Shown in pieces: positions 39,002 through 49,990 of a DNA stretch of 64,000 bases (positions within the stretch are counted from its first letter, which is position 1; every line of letters starts with the position of its first letter). A program made the translations under genes and the position numbers. Below the pieces are notes generated by a model, which ran no database searches, had not been told where the DNA came from, and saw only the letters and a list, made by a program, of their open reading frames with translations. Source of the stretch: CAVYWD01 sp963772225 (GTDB taxonomy: Bacteria; Myxococcota; Myxococcia; Myxococcales; UBA5297); contig CAVYWD010000011.1 in the NCBI GenBank assembly GCA_963772225.1, positions 62,001 to 126,000 of the forward strand, written 5' to 3'.

Positions 39002-41401
39002 ATGCACCGCCCGCTCGCCGTATCTGTCGTCCTCGTCGCCTTGGCCTGCGCCTGTATTGGCACCCCGGGCAACAGTAGACCAGGGAACCCGGACGGCTCG
39101 GACGGCTCCTCCGACTCGGGCAGCTCGTTCGACTCGGGCCGTTCCTCCGACTCGGGCGGCTCCTCCGACTCGGGCAGCTCGTTCGACTCGGGCCGTTCCT
39201 CCGACTCGGGCAGCTCCGACTCGGGCAGCTCCGACTCGGGCGGCTCCGACTCGGGCAGCTCCTCCGGCGGTTCGGTCCGCACGCCCTACTCGGGCACTCC
39301 AGCGGCAATCCCCGGCACAATCCAGATCGAGGACTTCGACAACGGCGGCGAAGGCGTCGCCTATCACGACACGACCGCGGCCAACGAGGGCGGGGCCTAT
39401 CGCACTTCGGACGGCGTGGACATCGAGGCGACCACCGACACGGGCGGAGGCTACGACATCAGCAGGGTCGTCGCTGGCGAGTGGCTCGACTACACGGTCG
39501 AGGTCGCAACGGCCGGGACCTACACAATCCAGGTGCGCGTCTCCGGCTCCGGCGCCGGGGGCACCTTCCACGTCGAGTTCGGTGGGGCGAACGTCACCGG
39601 CACGATGGCCGTGCCGGACACGGGCGGCTGGCAGAGCTGGCAGACGATCAGCGCGGTGGCCACTCTGCCCGCGGGCAAGCAGGTCATGCGACTCGCGATG
39701 GACACCGCGGGGACGTCGGCCTACGTCGGCAACTTCAACTGGCTCACCGTGACGGCCGGGGCGACGTGCACGCCTTCGTGCTCCAGCCGGACGTGCGGGA
39801 GCGACGGCTGCGGGGGCACGTGCGGCGGTTGCTCTCCGTCGCAGATGTGTGGCGCCAGCGGGAGCTGCGAGACCCGGAGCGGCTCGGGAATCGTCGTGGA
39901 TGTGAGCTCCCAGCTCACGCCGATCTCGCCGGACATCTACGGGATTGCCTTCGCGGACGACGAGTCGGCCAAGGTCACCACGCTCAATCGCTCGGGAGGC
40001 GACGCCGACGAGAGCTACAACTGGGAGAAGGACCTCTACAACTCGGGCACCTGGTGGAACTGCGCGAACTACGGCGGGCAGACGCCCAGCAGAGCGGACA
40101 AGCACGTGCAGGACAGCAAAGCGAGGGGCCAGAATGCGCTGCTGACGATCCCGATCACGGGTTGGGTGGCGAACGTCCTCACGACCAGCGACTCCACTTT
40201 CAGCTCGGCCCTCGGCCAGCCCTTCAGCTACTGCAACGACCCCGTGCTGGCCGACGGCACGCTGCTCAATTCGAAGGTCTGTTGCCAGGCGATCGGCACG
40301 AAGGAATCGGTGCTCGTCGACAAGGGCTCCGGCGACCTGGACACGAGCTTCATGGGCAACTGGGTCGCCCACCTCGTGTCGACCTTCGGGTCGGCTGCCG
40401 CCGGCGGCGTGAAGTACTTCCAGCTCGATAACGAGCCCGACAACTGGCAGAACAACCGGCCCGACATCTACCCGGCGTTCTATCCGCCGGGCACGAACTG
40501 CATGGACTACGCGAAGCCGCTGGACGGCGCGGCGGGCGTGACGCCGAACGACGACATCATCCGTCGCTCCATCGCCTACGCGGCGGCCGTCAAGAACGTG
40601 GATTCCGCGGCGCAGGTTCTGTTCCTGTCGGTGATGAATCCTTGGGATCTCGTGAACCTCATGAGGACCGAATGCGGCGTGGACACCTGGGCTCCGGCGC
40701 AGCTCGTTCCCTACACCCTCACCAATTCCTATGCGATGGCGATGATGGCGAAGGCGGCGCAGTACGAGGCCGCCAACCACGAGCGCGTCCTCGACTGCCT
40801 GGACACGCACTACCCGGGAGACGCACAGAACTTCTGGCAGGACCCATTGATTCGCGTCCAGGGTTGGATCAACTCGACCTATCCGGGCACCGGCATCTGC
40901 GTGAGCGAGTACAACGTCGCGAACGACGGCACCGACCCCGCCGCTGCGGTCCAGGAAGCCGACCTGCTCGGCACCTTCGGCGTGGCGGGCGTCCGGGTCG
41001 CGGCGTACTGGGGAAGCCTCGTACAGGACGACAAGACCACGCACAGGCCGGTGTACGGCGCCTTCTCGATGTTCCGGAATTACGACGGTGCGGGCGGCAG
41101 GTTCGGCGACGTCTCGGTCGGCGCCCAGAGCGCGTACGGGAACGTCCACGCCTATGCGTCGACCGACTCCAGGACCAACCCAACGAAGCTGTGGATCATG
41201 CTCGTCAACAGAGGCACGAGCGCCCAGGACAACATGACGATCGCCATCCAGAACTTCGCCGCGGCAGCGACCGCGAAGGTGTACCAGTCGGTCAACGGCG
41301 CTGCACCCGCGGCCGCCGCCAGCGCGACGGTCTCCAACGGCTCAATCTCGGGGTTCTCGATCGCTGCGAACACGATCATGTTGATCTCCGTCACGCGCTG
41401 A
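39002..41401 (+). CDS. Lipoprotein with CBM6 and GH44 endoglucanase/xyloglucanase domains
   Basis: The 799-residue protein begins MHRPLAVSVVLVALACACIG, a lipoprotein-type signal. Residues about 25-95 are a tandem Ser/Asp/Gly linker (DSGSSFDSGRSSDSGGS type). A CBM6 carbohydrate-binding domain follows (residues about 105-250; IQIEDFDNGGEGVAYHD, GEWLDYTVEV, NFNWLTV). A short Cys-rich linker (CTPSCSSRTCGSDGCGGTC) leads to a GH44 catalytic domain (residues about 300-800). YFQLDNEPDNW holds the acid/base Glu and ICVSEYNV the nucleophile Glu. It should cleave beta-1,4-glucans such as cellulose or xyloglucan at the cell surface. Confidence 0.9.
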   Translation: MHRPLAVSVVLVALACACIGTPGNSRPGNPDGSDGSSDSGSSFDSGRSSDSGGSSDSGSSFDSGRSSDSGSSDSGSSDSGGSDSGSSSGGSVRTPYSGTPAAIPGTIQIEDFDNGGEGVAYHDTTAANEGGAYRTSDGVDIEATTDTGGGYDISRVVAGEWLDYTVEVATAGTYTIQVRVSGSGAGGTFHVEFGGANVTGTMAVPDTGGWQSWQTISAVATLPAGKQVMRLAMDTAGTSAYVGNFNWLTVTAGATCTPSCSSRTCGSDGCGGTCGGCSPSQMCGASGSCETRSGSGIVVDVSSQLTPISPDIYGIAFADDESAKVTTLNRSGGDADESYNWEKDLYNSGTWWNCANYGGQTPSRADKHVQDSKARGQNALLTIPITGWVANVLTTSDSTFSSALGQPFSYCNDPVLADGTLLNSKVCCQAIGTKESVLVDKGSGDLDTSFMGNWVAHLVSTFGSAAAGGVKYFQLDNEPDNWQNNRPDIYPAFYPPGTNCMDYAKPLDGAAGVTPNDDIIRRSIAYAAAVKNVDSAAQVLFLSVMNPWDLVNLMRTECGVDTWAPAQLVPYTLTNSYAMAMMAKAAQYEAANHERVLDCLDTHYPGDAQNFWQDPLIRVQGWINSTYPGTGICVSEYNVANDGTDPAAAVQEADLLGTFGVAGVRVAAYWGSLVQDDKTTHRPVYGAFSMFRNYDGAGGRFGDVSVGAQSAYGNVHAYASTDSRTNPTKLWIMLVNRGTSAQDNMTIAIQNFAAAATAKVYQSVNGAAPAAAASATVSNGSISGFSIAANTIMLISVTR
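39096..39275 (+). repeat. Tandem Ser/Asp/Gly-coding minisatellite
   Basis: Imperfect short repeats of the type TCCGACTCGGGC encode the low-complexity linker between signal peptide and CBM6 in the GH44 gene. A similar coding repeat lies in the GH16 gene (about 53845-54020). Confidence 0.8.
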
Positions 41402-41521
41402 CGGCCGGGTCCGCGCACGCACCCGCGAGGCTCTCCAGGCTCCAGGGCGAGCCTCTCCAGGCGCCCGAGGACCGGGTCGAAGATGGGGCCCGATCTCGCG
41501 CGAGCTCCGGGACACGACCGC

Positions 41522-41558
41522 CCCGAGCGAAGTCGAGGGGCCCTCGACTTCGCTCGGG
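41522..41558. terminator. Perfect hairpin between convergent genes
   Basis: Two 18-bp arms (CCCGAGCGAAGTCGAGGG and its complement) are separated by one base. It lies between the convergent GH44 and kinase genes and could terminate both. No T-run follows. The arm sequence is also of the dispersed-repeat type common in GC-rich genomes. Confidence 0.6.
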
Positions 41559-41597
41559 CTGACCGGATACCCGATTCCGGGTTTCTCCGACACCCTC

Positions 41598-44500
41598 CTA
41601 GTCAAGCACCTGGAGAATGAGCGCCACGTCCGCCGGCTTGGTGAGGTGTACGTCGAACCCGGCCTCCCGCGCGACTCTCTTGTCTTGCTCCTGCCCGTAG
41701 CCCGTCAGAGCGACCAGGCGCGCCGTTCGAAGATCTGGATCCGCGCGCAGAGCGCGAGCCACGGCGTACCCGTCCATGTGTCCCGGAAGGCCGATGTCAC
41801 AGACGACAATCTCGGGCCGGAAGGAGCGCGCCTCGACGACTCCAGATGCCCCGTCCGCTGCGACCCGAACTCTGTGCCCCATCAGCTCGAGCATCAGTTG
41901 AAGGCTCCTGGCGGCGTCCGAGTTGTCCTCGACAATGAGGATCGAGCGCGCCGCCGCCCGCGCCGAGGACTCTTGCGCGGGCGCCGTCGCCGCCGGCGGC
42001 GCCTCAATCTCGGGGAGCCGCACGGTGATGCGCGATCCGCGCCCTAGGCCCTCGCTCTCGGCGTTCACGGTTCCGCCGTGGAGGCCTACAAGGCCCCTGA
42101 CCAGCGCCAGCCCCATGCCCATGCCGCCGCGGCTCCGCGCCAGATCGACATTGGCCTGGAAGAACGGAGAGAAAACTTCCTCCAAGGTCTCTCGCGTCAT
42201 TCCGATGCCAACATCCTGCACCGCCAGGGTGGCGGGGCCCCCGCCGACGCCTGGACAGAGCTCGACCGTGATTCGGCCGCCCTGGTCCGAGAACTTCATC
42301 GCATTTTGCAGAATGTTGCTCAACACCTGCGCCAGGCGCGTCGGATCGCCCGAGACGAACACCGGCCTTGGAGGCAGCTGCAGGGTGAACGACATTCCCC
42401 GCGCTTCCAGCCCTGGTTGAAGATCGCTGACAGTCGTGCGGACCAGCTTCACCCAGTCCAGGCGCTCACGGCGCAGAGAGATCTTGCCGCGCACGATTCG
42501 GGCGACGTCCAGGAGGTCATCAACCATCCGACTGATGTGGCCGACCTGTCGCTCAATCATCTCCCGGGCGCGCTGCGCCCGCGGGTCCGGCGAGCCGACG
42601 AGCTTGAGGATTTGGCTGGCGTTCAGAATGGGGGCAAGAGGGTTGCGCAGCTCGTGCCCGAGCACGGCGAGAAACTCGTCTTTTCGCCGCGCGCCCTGCC
42701 TCAACTGCTCTTCGGCGCGCTTGCGCTCGGTGATGTCGATGAAGCTCGCGCGGACCTGCTTGCCGTTCCCCAATGGCAGGCGGGCGAGCCGAACCTCCAG
42801 GACCGCCTCTCGCCCTCGGCGGTCGCGAAGACTCCGCTCGAACACCACTGCCTCGCCAGCGAGGGCGCGCTCCGTATGTTCGCGGAGACTCTCTTCAGAC
42901 GGCCGCCCGTCCGGCTGCGGACCCTCAAAGAGGTCCTGGGGGCCCAGCCTCGTCAGCTCATCGAGGCTGCGCCCAAAGAGCAGCTCGGCGTGTGCGTTCG
43001 CGCTCGAAAAGCGCCCGCGCGCATCGTCGAAGACCAGAATGGCCTCGGGCGCGCGCTCGACCAACTCGCGGAAGCGCTCCTCGCTCGCGCGAAGAGCCTG
43101 CTCGGCGCGCTGGCGCTCGTGGATCTGTTGTTCGAGGGAGACGTTGAGAGCCTTCGTCTCCTCGAAGAAGCGGGCGTTCTCCAGGGAGATGGCCGCCTGC
43201 GCCGCAAGCAGATCGAGGGCGACCAGCCTCTCGGGGGTGAACGCGCCAGGGACCAGGTCGTTTTCAAGATAGAGAAGGGCGACCAGCCTGCCCTGGTTCA
43301 AGACGGGCTGGCATAGAACCGAGCGCGGCCGCGCCAATCGCAGGTAGGGGTCGCCCGAGAAGCGTCCCGGATTCGCCCCCGCATCCTCGAGGATCACGCG
43401 CTCGCAGGCGCGCTCGACGTAGTCGAGGATGGACTGCGGCAGGTCCGCCTGGCCCTGAGTTGAATTCGCCGATCGCTCCACGGCGGCGGCGAGCTCGCGC
43501 CCGCGCGAGCCCGACAAGAACAGCCGCGCGCGCCGCGCGCCGCCCTGCTCGAGGACGATCTCGAGCAGCGTTTGCAGGAGCTGGTCGCGCACCATCACAC
43601 TGGAGATCGTCTGCGACGCCTTGAGCACCGCCATGAGGTCGACCTGCTCGGGACGCAGCGCCATCGTCGGCGTTGCCGATGCCAGCGGCTGGCGTACGAC
43701 CAGGTGGGGGTGTTGTGCGTCGAGCTGGCGCACTTTGCCATCGGCGCCCCAGCGCTGGTAGTGGACGCGCGCTTCGCGAAGATAGGTGTCGGCGATGAAA
43801 GCGAGGCCGCGCGAGCGGTAGAAGCGCGCCGCGGTCTCCCAGGCCAGCGCCTCGTGGTGCACAAAGCCGTTCTCGCGTGCGGCGCAGATGGCCTGCTCGT
43901 AGCGCTGCATGGCATCGCCGACGCGCCCTTCGATGCGGGCCAGCTCGGCCGAAACCAGCGCCGCGCGATCGGCGAAGTTCTCAGGGCAGTGCTGCGCCCA
44001 GCTCTCGAGGCGCTGGAGCTCGCGCTCGATCTTCCGCACCGACTCCGCTCGCCCGCCCGCGGGCAGGTCGTCGTGCAGCGCCGCCAACGCAAGCGCGTAG
44101 TAGAAAGAATGCGTCGCGACCGTCAGCTCTGCCATCGCCGGGTGGAGCGTCTGGGCTGCTTGCGCTGCACAGGACAGAGCTTCCTCGCGATGACCGAAGA
44201 TCACGGCCGCCTCGAGCCTGCGGACGAGGAATCGCGCCCTGGCGCGATAATTCGCTCGAACCATGATCTCGAGGAGCTTCGTCTCCGCCTCGCCGTCGTG
44301 GAGCTCGGTTCCGCACAGGCGTGCGATGACCAGCTCCTGAAGGCGGATGTGGGCGTTGACAGGCTCGTTGTGGCTCCGCCTGGTGAACTCGGCGAACTCG
44401 CGTGCGCGCTTGAGCACGTCGTCGAGGGGTGCGCCCGCCTCGACCATGTGCCACGGGTACCATTCCGCTGGGTAGGCGGCGTGCGTCGGGTCTCCCGCGT

Positions 44501-47490
44501 CGAGGCAAGCGGTGAACGATCGCTCGAGGATCGGGAGGCCACTGGCAAACGAACAATGCCACGGGTTCACGAAGCTCCCGTGGACGAACAGGACGACTCC
44601 CCGCACGACCCGATCTCCCAGCCTCTCGCTCAGCGCGAGGGCCAGCTCGGCAAAGTGCCGCGAGCGCTCCATGTCGCGAAACCGCGCAACGAGCGTTAAG
44701 GCGTAGGCGATGTAGGCGTGGCAGGCCCAAGCGCTGTTGCCGTGGAGAATGCAAAGGTTCACCGCCCTGGCCGCGAGCAGCGAGTAGTATGCGGGCATCG
44801 CGATGTAAGCAGACGCCAGCGACTCGGTGAGCAGCGCAATCATCATGCTGTGCGTGGGATCGTTCACCAGGGGCAAGTCGAGCAGCTCCCGCGCCTGCCG
44901 CTGGCCTTGGTTGACTCGGACCTGGCGAAACTCCTCCTCGGTCGCGCCTGGGAGCTCCTCCGGCTGTCGCGGAATCTTCTCTCCGAGCAGCTGCGCCGCA
45001 TCGAAGAGCATCGCAAAGCTCTCGGCATATCGGCCAGCAAGCTGGTAGAGGTGGATGCGAACCTGAAGCGCCCTGGCCTTGTCGAGCGGCGTGCGCGCCT
45101 TTTCTGCGATGAGGTCGAGAAGCGCGTCGGCGAAATCGAGATTGTTTTCGAGATACTCGCACTCGGCCCGATGAAGCTCGAGGGCGAAGGTGAGCTCGTA
45201 GCGCCGCTCCCAGCAGTCCTCGGCCAAGAGCGCGCGACCGCTCGCGAGGTAGGGCAGCGCCGAGGCATAGGCAGCCGAGCCCTTGGCGCGCAGGCCGGCT
45301 CGCAGGTTGAGCTCCGCCAGGCGCTCCCGTTCCTCGCGTGAAGTGATGAGCGCGGCGCCGCGATTGAGATGATGCGTCAGCTCGAAGATGCGCACGTCCA
45401 GCCTTTCTGGGGGCGTGTGCGCGAGCAGCAGCCGGCCGATGCGCAGGTGAAGCGCCGCGCGCTCGGGTTCGGGCGCCAGGGAGTAGGCTGCCTCTTCGAT
45501 GCGATCGTGGGAGAAGCGATAGGTGCCTTCGACGCACAGGAGGAGGCCGTCTTCGACCGCCGGGCGCAGCAGGGGCTCGGCGTCGCGCCCAAGGACCAAG
45601 GCCAGGGTCGCCGCGTGGCTGCCGGCGCCGAGAGCGGCCGCGACGCGCAGCGCCTCCTGCGCGGAGGGCGGCATTGCGCGAAGCTTTCCGGCCATCAGCT
45701 CGACCACGTTGTCGGTGTAGCCGTGCGCGCTGATTCGCTCGACGTCCCAGCGCCAGCGGCGCGCGCGGCGATCCAGGGCGATCAGCCCCCCGTTGTGCAG
45801 CGCAGTGAGCAGCTGAATAAGAAAGAACGGGTTTCCGCCGCACTTTTCGAATACCAGCCGGGCAAGGGGCGCTGCCTCTTCAGGCGCACAGCGGACCGTC
45901 TCGGCGACCATCTCCTGGACGTCTCTCGGGGAAAGGGGCCCCAACTGCACGCGCCGCACGCGCCCGCCCCGGGCATAGGCGTCGTCGATGGCGCGCGAGA
46001 GAGGATGGTGGCGGTCGACCTCGTTGTCGCGATAGGCACCGATGAGGAGCATCCGGCGCTGCTCGCCGTCGGTCACCAGAATCGACCAGCAACTTGAGGC
46101 TCGCCGGGTCTCCCCATTGCAAGTCGTCCAGGAACAAGACGAGCGGGTGCTCGCGCGTGGCAATGGCGCCGAACAGTTGGCGGAGGACCAAGCGCAAGCG
46201 ATTCTCCGCCTCGACCGGAGGCAGCTCCGCCGGCTTTGGTTGGGAACCGATCAGCAGCCCGAGCTGGGGAACCAGATCGACGATCAGTTGCCCGTTGCTC
46301 CCCAGCGCAGCGAGGATCTTCGTTCGCCACGCCGCGACCGCGACCGCGCTGAGGGTCAGGATTTCGAGCACCAGCTCGCGGACGGCTTCGATGATGGTGC
46401 AGTACGGCACCTCGCGCTGGAACTGCGCGAACTTGCCGGCGACGAACAGGCCGCGCTGAGCGGCGATGGGCCGCTGCAGCTCCTGCACGACCGCCGACTT
46501 GCCGATGCCGGAGTAGCCCGAGACCAAGACCAACTCGGGCCTGCCGCTCTCGGCGACCTCGGCAAACGCGGAGAGGATGGAGGCCAGCTCCGCCCTTCGG
46601 CCGAACAGCTTCTGTGGAATGAGAAAGCGATCCGAGAGGTCATGATCGCCTAACGGGAACGGGGTGAGCTGCCCGGTCTCTCGCCATTGGTCGAGGCAGC
46701 GCGAAAGATCGTGCGCCAGTCCCGAGGCGCTCTGGAAGCGGTCGTCGGGAACTTTGGCGAGGAGCTTGAGCACAATCCGCGACAGAACCGGCGGTATCTC
46801 CGGACGCAGCTTCTCGGGCGGCGCGGGCTCGTGCGCCACGTGGCAGTGGACCCAGCCGAGCGGATCCTCGGCATAAAATGGGAGACGCCCTGTCAGCAAC
46901 TCGTACAGCGTGACGCCCAGCGAGTAGAGATCGGAGCGGCTGTCGAGCGCCCGGCTCATGCGCCCGGTCTGCTCGGGCGAGACATAGGGCAGGGAGCCCT
47001 CGATGAGGCGGGTCGAGCGCGCCGTGGTCTGCTCTCGCCCTGCTCGGGAGGCCAGCTCGAAATCGATGATCCGCAGCTCTCCTCGTTGGGGTTCGTAGAG
47101 GATGTTTCCGGGCTTGAGATCCTTGTGAATGAAGCCGCGGTCGTGGAGATCGCTGATCGCCTCCGCCAGCCGCAAGGCGAGCCGCAGAAAGGGCTCGATG
47201 GGCATCGGCGCCCCGACGAGGCGATCCAGCGAGCGGCCCGTAAAGTCCTCGAGCTCCAGGGCCGGTAGGCCGTCGGCGCTGGTGAGCTGCAATGGCTTCA
47301 CGACCGGAGCTCCGGCGAGGGAGCGCCCGATATCGAGCTCGCGCCTCAGCCGCTCGCGGTCTTCCGGGCTGCAGTGGCTCGGATTGAGAACCTTGAGCGT
47401 GATCCGGCGACCGTCGGAATCGCGCACCGCGCGGAAGACGGTCGCTTTCGCGCCCTCGTAGAGCGTTTCCTCTACTTGGTAGCCTTGCAC
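41598..47490 (-). CDS. Serine/threonine kinase-ATPase-GAF-PAS-histidine kinase-receiver hybrid (frame broken once)
   Basis: About 1960 residues. Order: protein kinase (residues 1-270; ITLKVLN Lys, HKDLKPGN catalytic loop, IDFELAS where DFG is expected, SPEQTGRMSR); AAA-type ATPase (Walker A GYSGIGKS near 46500, Walker B LFLDDLQWGD near 46125); a long helical TPR-like region; GAF (about 43600-43150); PAS (about 43080-42740); histidine kinase with phospho-acceptor His in GHELRNPLAP (about 42640) and ATPase domain; C-terminal receiver with Asp in CDIGLPG. This is a known trifunctional signalling architecture, likely cytoplasmic. A one-base insertion near 46083 (GTCGATTCTGG) splits the frame just after Walker B. 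I prefer the GTG at 47490 with GAGG upstream; the frame is open to 47550. Confidence 0.88.
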
Positions 47491-47582
47491 CTGCTCCCTC
47501 GGCTCCCCTCTCCGCTCGGCCGCGCCTGCAGCGCAACACGGGCCGGCCAATCGAGATTCCGAATTGGGCCTATCCCACGCGT

Positions 47583-47828
47583 CTATTCGAGACCGACCAC
47601 GCGAGTCTGCCCGCCCACCCTCCTGGCGAAGTCCTCGGCGAGACCCCGGCAGAGCTCACAGTGCATGGGAACCGCGATCCTCGGCCTGATCGCGTTCACC
47701 CGCGCGGACGCCGCGGCTACGTCCATGACGTCGCGCGGCTCGCCGCCGAGGGTCACCAGGGCCACGTCGAGGTTGCAAAACCGGAGCGAGGCGGACGGTT
47801 CGAGGCACATGCGGCGAGCCTGCGCCAT
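47583..47828 (-). pseudogene. C-terminal remnant of a metallo-beta-lactamase-fold hydrolase (UPF0173-like)
   Basis: The 81-residue frame contains LDVALVTLGGEPRDVMD, AVNAIRPRIAVPMHCEL-like residues and a terminal LAEDFARRVGGQTRVVGLE. This is the last third of MBL-fold metal-dependent hydrolases, including the final metal-binding His in VPMH. The HxHxDH-bearing N-terminal part is absent upstream, so this is a leftover piece. Confidence 0.6.
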
Positions 47829-48087
47829 TTGCGCAGCGCAACTTGCGCAGCACGACGAGCGAACGAATGCCGCACCGCAGGCATGCTCTCAGGGTCTCAA
47901 GCTGGCATATCCATTGCTGATGCTCTGCGACACAGCCTGCATTTGATGAACACCTGCTCGGCCTTCAGGTGCACTTCAGACCATCGCCGGATCGAAGTCG
48001 GCGGCGCATTGACGCCTCGGCGCGCGCGGATTGCCCTGCAGGCGAGGCGTCAGCGGTCCGGCATTCACCGTGGACGAAAGAGGTCCC

Positions 48088-49329
48088 ATGCTCAACGGCA
48101 GCCGAGCCATTCGAGAAGAAGTGGGCGCTGGAGCGACTGAATACGTCGCCGTCACATCGTTCGTCGTCATCGGCGCCATCGCCTGCGCATCGGCGTTGGG
48201 CCTCAACTTGCGCGACGTGATTGCACGCGCCGACGACGCCCTCGCCGGCGACGTCACCTCCAGAACCGCGGTGTCAGCCCTCTCCGCATGCGCGGCGGGC
48301 TCATGCTCCTGCTTCATCGCCGGCACTCCGGTCGACACGGCCGAGGGGCCAAGGCCCATCGAACAGGTCGCGCTCGGAGATCGAGTTGGACCCGAGTCCG
48401 CCGAATGCGCCGCGCTCCCCCTCGAGGGCTGGCTGGAGATGGGAGCCCACATGGTCGTGGACGGGCCGGCGGGGCCCGACGAGCTCGACATTCGCCTGCT
48501 CCGGCCAAAGGCCTCGTTTGCCGAGCACGCCCTGAGCGCCGGCGATCGAACGCCCATCGCCGTCGCGGAGTTGAACGTCAGCGGCGACGGAGTCGTGAGC
48601 TACGTTCGGGCGGGACCGCAGCTCAAGCCAGGAGATCGGTGCCCGGCGACCGGGCTCTTCCGGCACGTCAGCCCGGACGTCATCACCGTCTCCCTGAGGG
48701 GCGGACTGCCGCTCGAGGTGACGCGACACCACCCGCTGTTCTCCGCCGACCGACACGGTTGGGTCGACGCCGGAGAGGTGGCCAGGGGCGAGCGGCTCGC
48801 CACGCGCGACGGCGTCGCCGCGGTGGAGAGCGTCTCGGATTCTCCGAGGGGCCCCACCGAGGTCTTCAATCTGGAGGTCGCCGGCGAGCACAGGTATTTC
48901 GTCGGCGCGCAGCGCGTGGTGGCGCACAACGGTTGCAACGATCCCAATGACAAGAAGTGGAATCGCGCCTCTTGGCGGAAGACCGCAGTGAAGTCCACCT
49001 GGAGCAGCGCTCCAACGGGCACGGCCACGGGCACGAAGCAATGCGGGGGCTGCGGGGATGACGTCCAAGCACACGCCATCAACAGCAACGGCAAGCGTCA
49101 ACGCGCCTGGGACATGGACCACGACGGCGCCACGTGGGCCCAGCGCAAGAAATACATGCTGGACCGGGAGGCGTCCACGGGCGACGAATACTCGCGCAAG
49201 GAGATCATCGAGGCTTATCACCAAGAAATCGACCTTAAATGTCCAACCTGCAACCGGAGCCACGTCTATGAGCCTTCCAGCTCCCATGGGGAGAACTGGA
49301 GCAAGGCCAACATCCCTGATCCCAAGTGA
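48088..49329 (+). CDS. Polymorphic toxin: Flp-type prepilin N-terminus, Hint domain, C-terminal HNH nuclease
   Basis: 413 residues, start ATG at 48088 behind AAAGAGG. Residues 1-13 (MLNGSRAIREEVG) are a short charged leader ending in Gly. Residues 14-40 (AGATEYVAVTSFVVIGAIAC and on) are hydrophobic with Glu and Tyr at +5 and +6, the consensus of Flp/Tad (type IVb) prepilins. A Hint self-splicing/cleaving domain spans about 75-282: nucleophile Cys75 in CFIAGTPV, TRHHPLF as the internal His block, and VVAHNGC at its end. The last 130 residues are a toxin nuclease: CGGC near 319, WDMDHD (341-346) as the HNH histidine motif, CPTCNRS near 385, so a zinc-stabilised beta-beta-alpha-metal fold (GH-E-like). 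The Hint domain would release the nuclease. An immunity gene follows 48 bp downstream. The export route by a Tad-like system is inferred. Confidence 0.88.
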   Translation: MLNGSRAIREEVGAGATEYVAVTSFVVIGAIACASALGLNLRDVIARADDALAGDVTSRTAVSALSACAAGSCSCFIAGTPVDTAEGPRPIEQVALGDRVGPESAECAALPLEGWLEMGAHMVVDGPAGPDELDIRLLRPKASFAEHALSAGDRTPIAVAELNVSGDGVVSYVRAGPQLKPGDRCPATGLFRHVSPDVITVSLRGGLPLEVTRHHPLFSADRHGWVDAGEVARGERLATRDGVAAVESVSDSPRGPTEVFNLEVAGEHRYFVGAQRVVAHNGCNDPNDKKWNRASWRKTAVKSTWSSAPTGTATGTKQCGGCGDDVQAHAINSNGKRQRAWDMDHDGATWAQRKKYMLDREASTGDEYSRKEIIEAYHQEIDLKCPTCNRSHVYEPSSSHGENWSKANIPDPK

Positions 49330-49377
49330 CGTTCCGGTGCCGCTCGGCGATCCTCCGAAGTGCTATAGGTCATCTCC

Positions 49378-49941
49378 ATGGCACAGCCTCCGCCTCTGAT
49401 AGCGCACCTCGAGCGGCATCTCGGGCCGATCGCGACCGGAACGAGATACAAGGTCGGCGCCGAGCTATTGCAGGTCGCCTGGTTCGCGGACCGCCCGGTC
49501 CCTGAGTGCACCACCTATGCAACGCTGGGCATGAGCGCGACCGCGCTGAGCCAGTCGGGGGGAGAACCCATTCGCCAGGAGCTCCTCTTTTCGCATCGAG
49601 GCCCGCACCGGAAGGAGGCCATGGCGCTGGTCGCCGCGGCTGCGGAGCCAATCCTGCGCACGCGCCGCAGCCTTGACCGCGGACAGGTGCTCGGCCCATT
49701 CGGGCCGATTCTCTCGGGGTGCCGTATCGAGGCGCTCTACTGCTCGGCGCCGGTCTACTTCGACGAAAGCTTGCACGTCTTCCACGGCCTGACGCCGCCC
49801 GTCGTCTTCGTCTGGCTGGTGCCGATCAGCGCGCGCGAGGCGACGCTCGTCGCCGACAAAGGCTGGGAGAACTTCGAGGAGCTCCTGGCACGGCAGGACC
49901 CTGACCTGCTGGATTTGGACCGGCCCGACCTCACCTTCTGA
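49378..49941 (+). CDS. SUFU-domain immunity protein
   Basis: The 187-residue cytoplasmic protein has the suppressor-of-fused-like fold. VVFVWLVPISAREATLV, KGWENFEELLARQDPDLLDL and the terminal DRPDL are typical of the bacterial SUFU family. These proteins are known immunity factors encoded directly downstream of polymorphic toxins. The toxin gene ends 48 bp upstream on the same strand, so this protein should neutralise the HNH nuclease. The start ATG at 49378 precedes the first conserved residues. Confidence 0.85.
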   Translation: MAQPPPLIAHLERHLGPIATGTRYKVGAELLQVAWFADRPVPECTTYATLGMSATALSQSGGEPIRQELLFSHRGPHRKEAMALVAAAAEPILRTRRSLDRGQVLGPFGPILSGCRIEALYCSAPVYFDESLHVFHGLTPPVVFVWLVPISAREATLVADKGWENFEELLARQDPDLLDLDRPDLTF

Positions 49942-49990
49942 TTGAAATGGACGCTCGGCGCGCTCGGGTCGGAGGGCATCAAAGTTGACC

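Noticed and set aside
38765..41149. 794-residue minus-strand frame over the GH44 gene
   Set aside because: It is rich in Arg, Val and Gly without domains, while the plus strand carries a signal peptide, CBM6 and GH44 active-site motifs.
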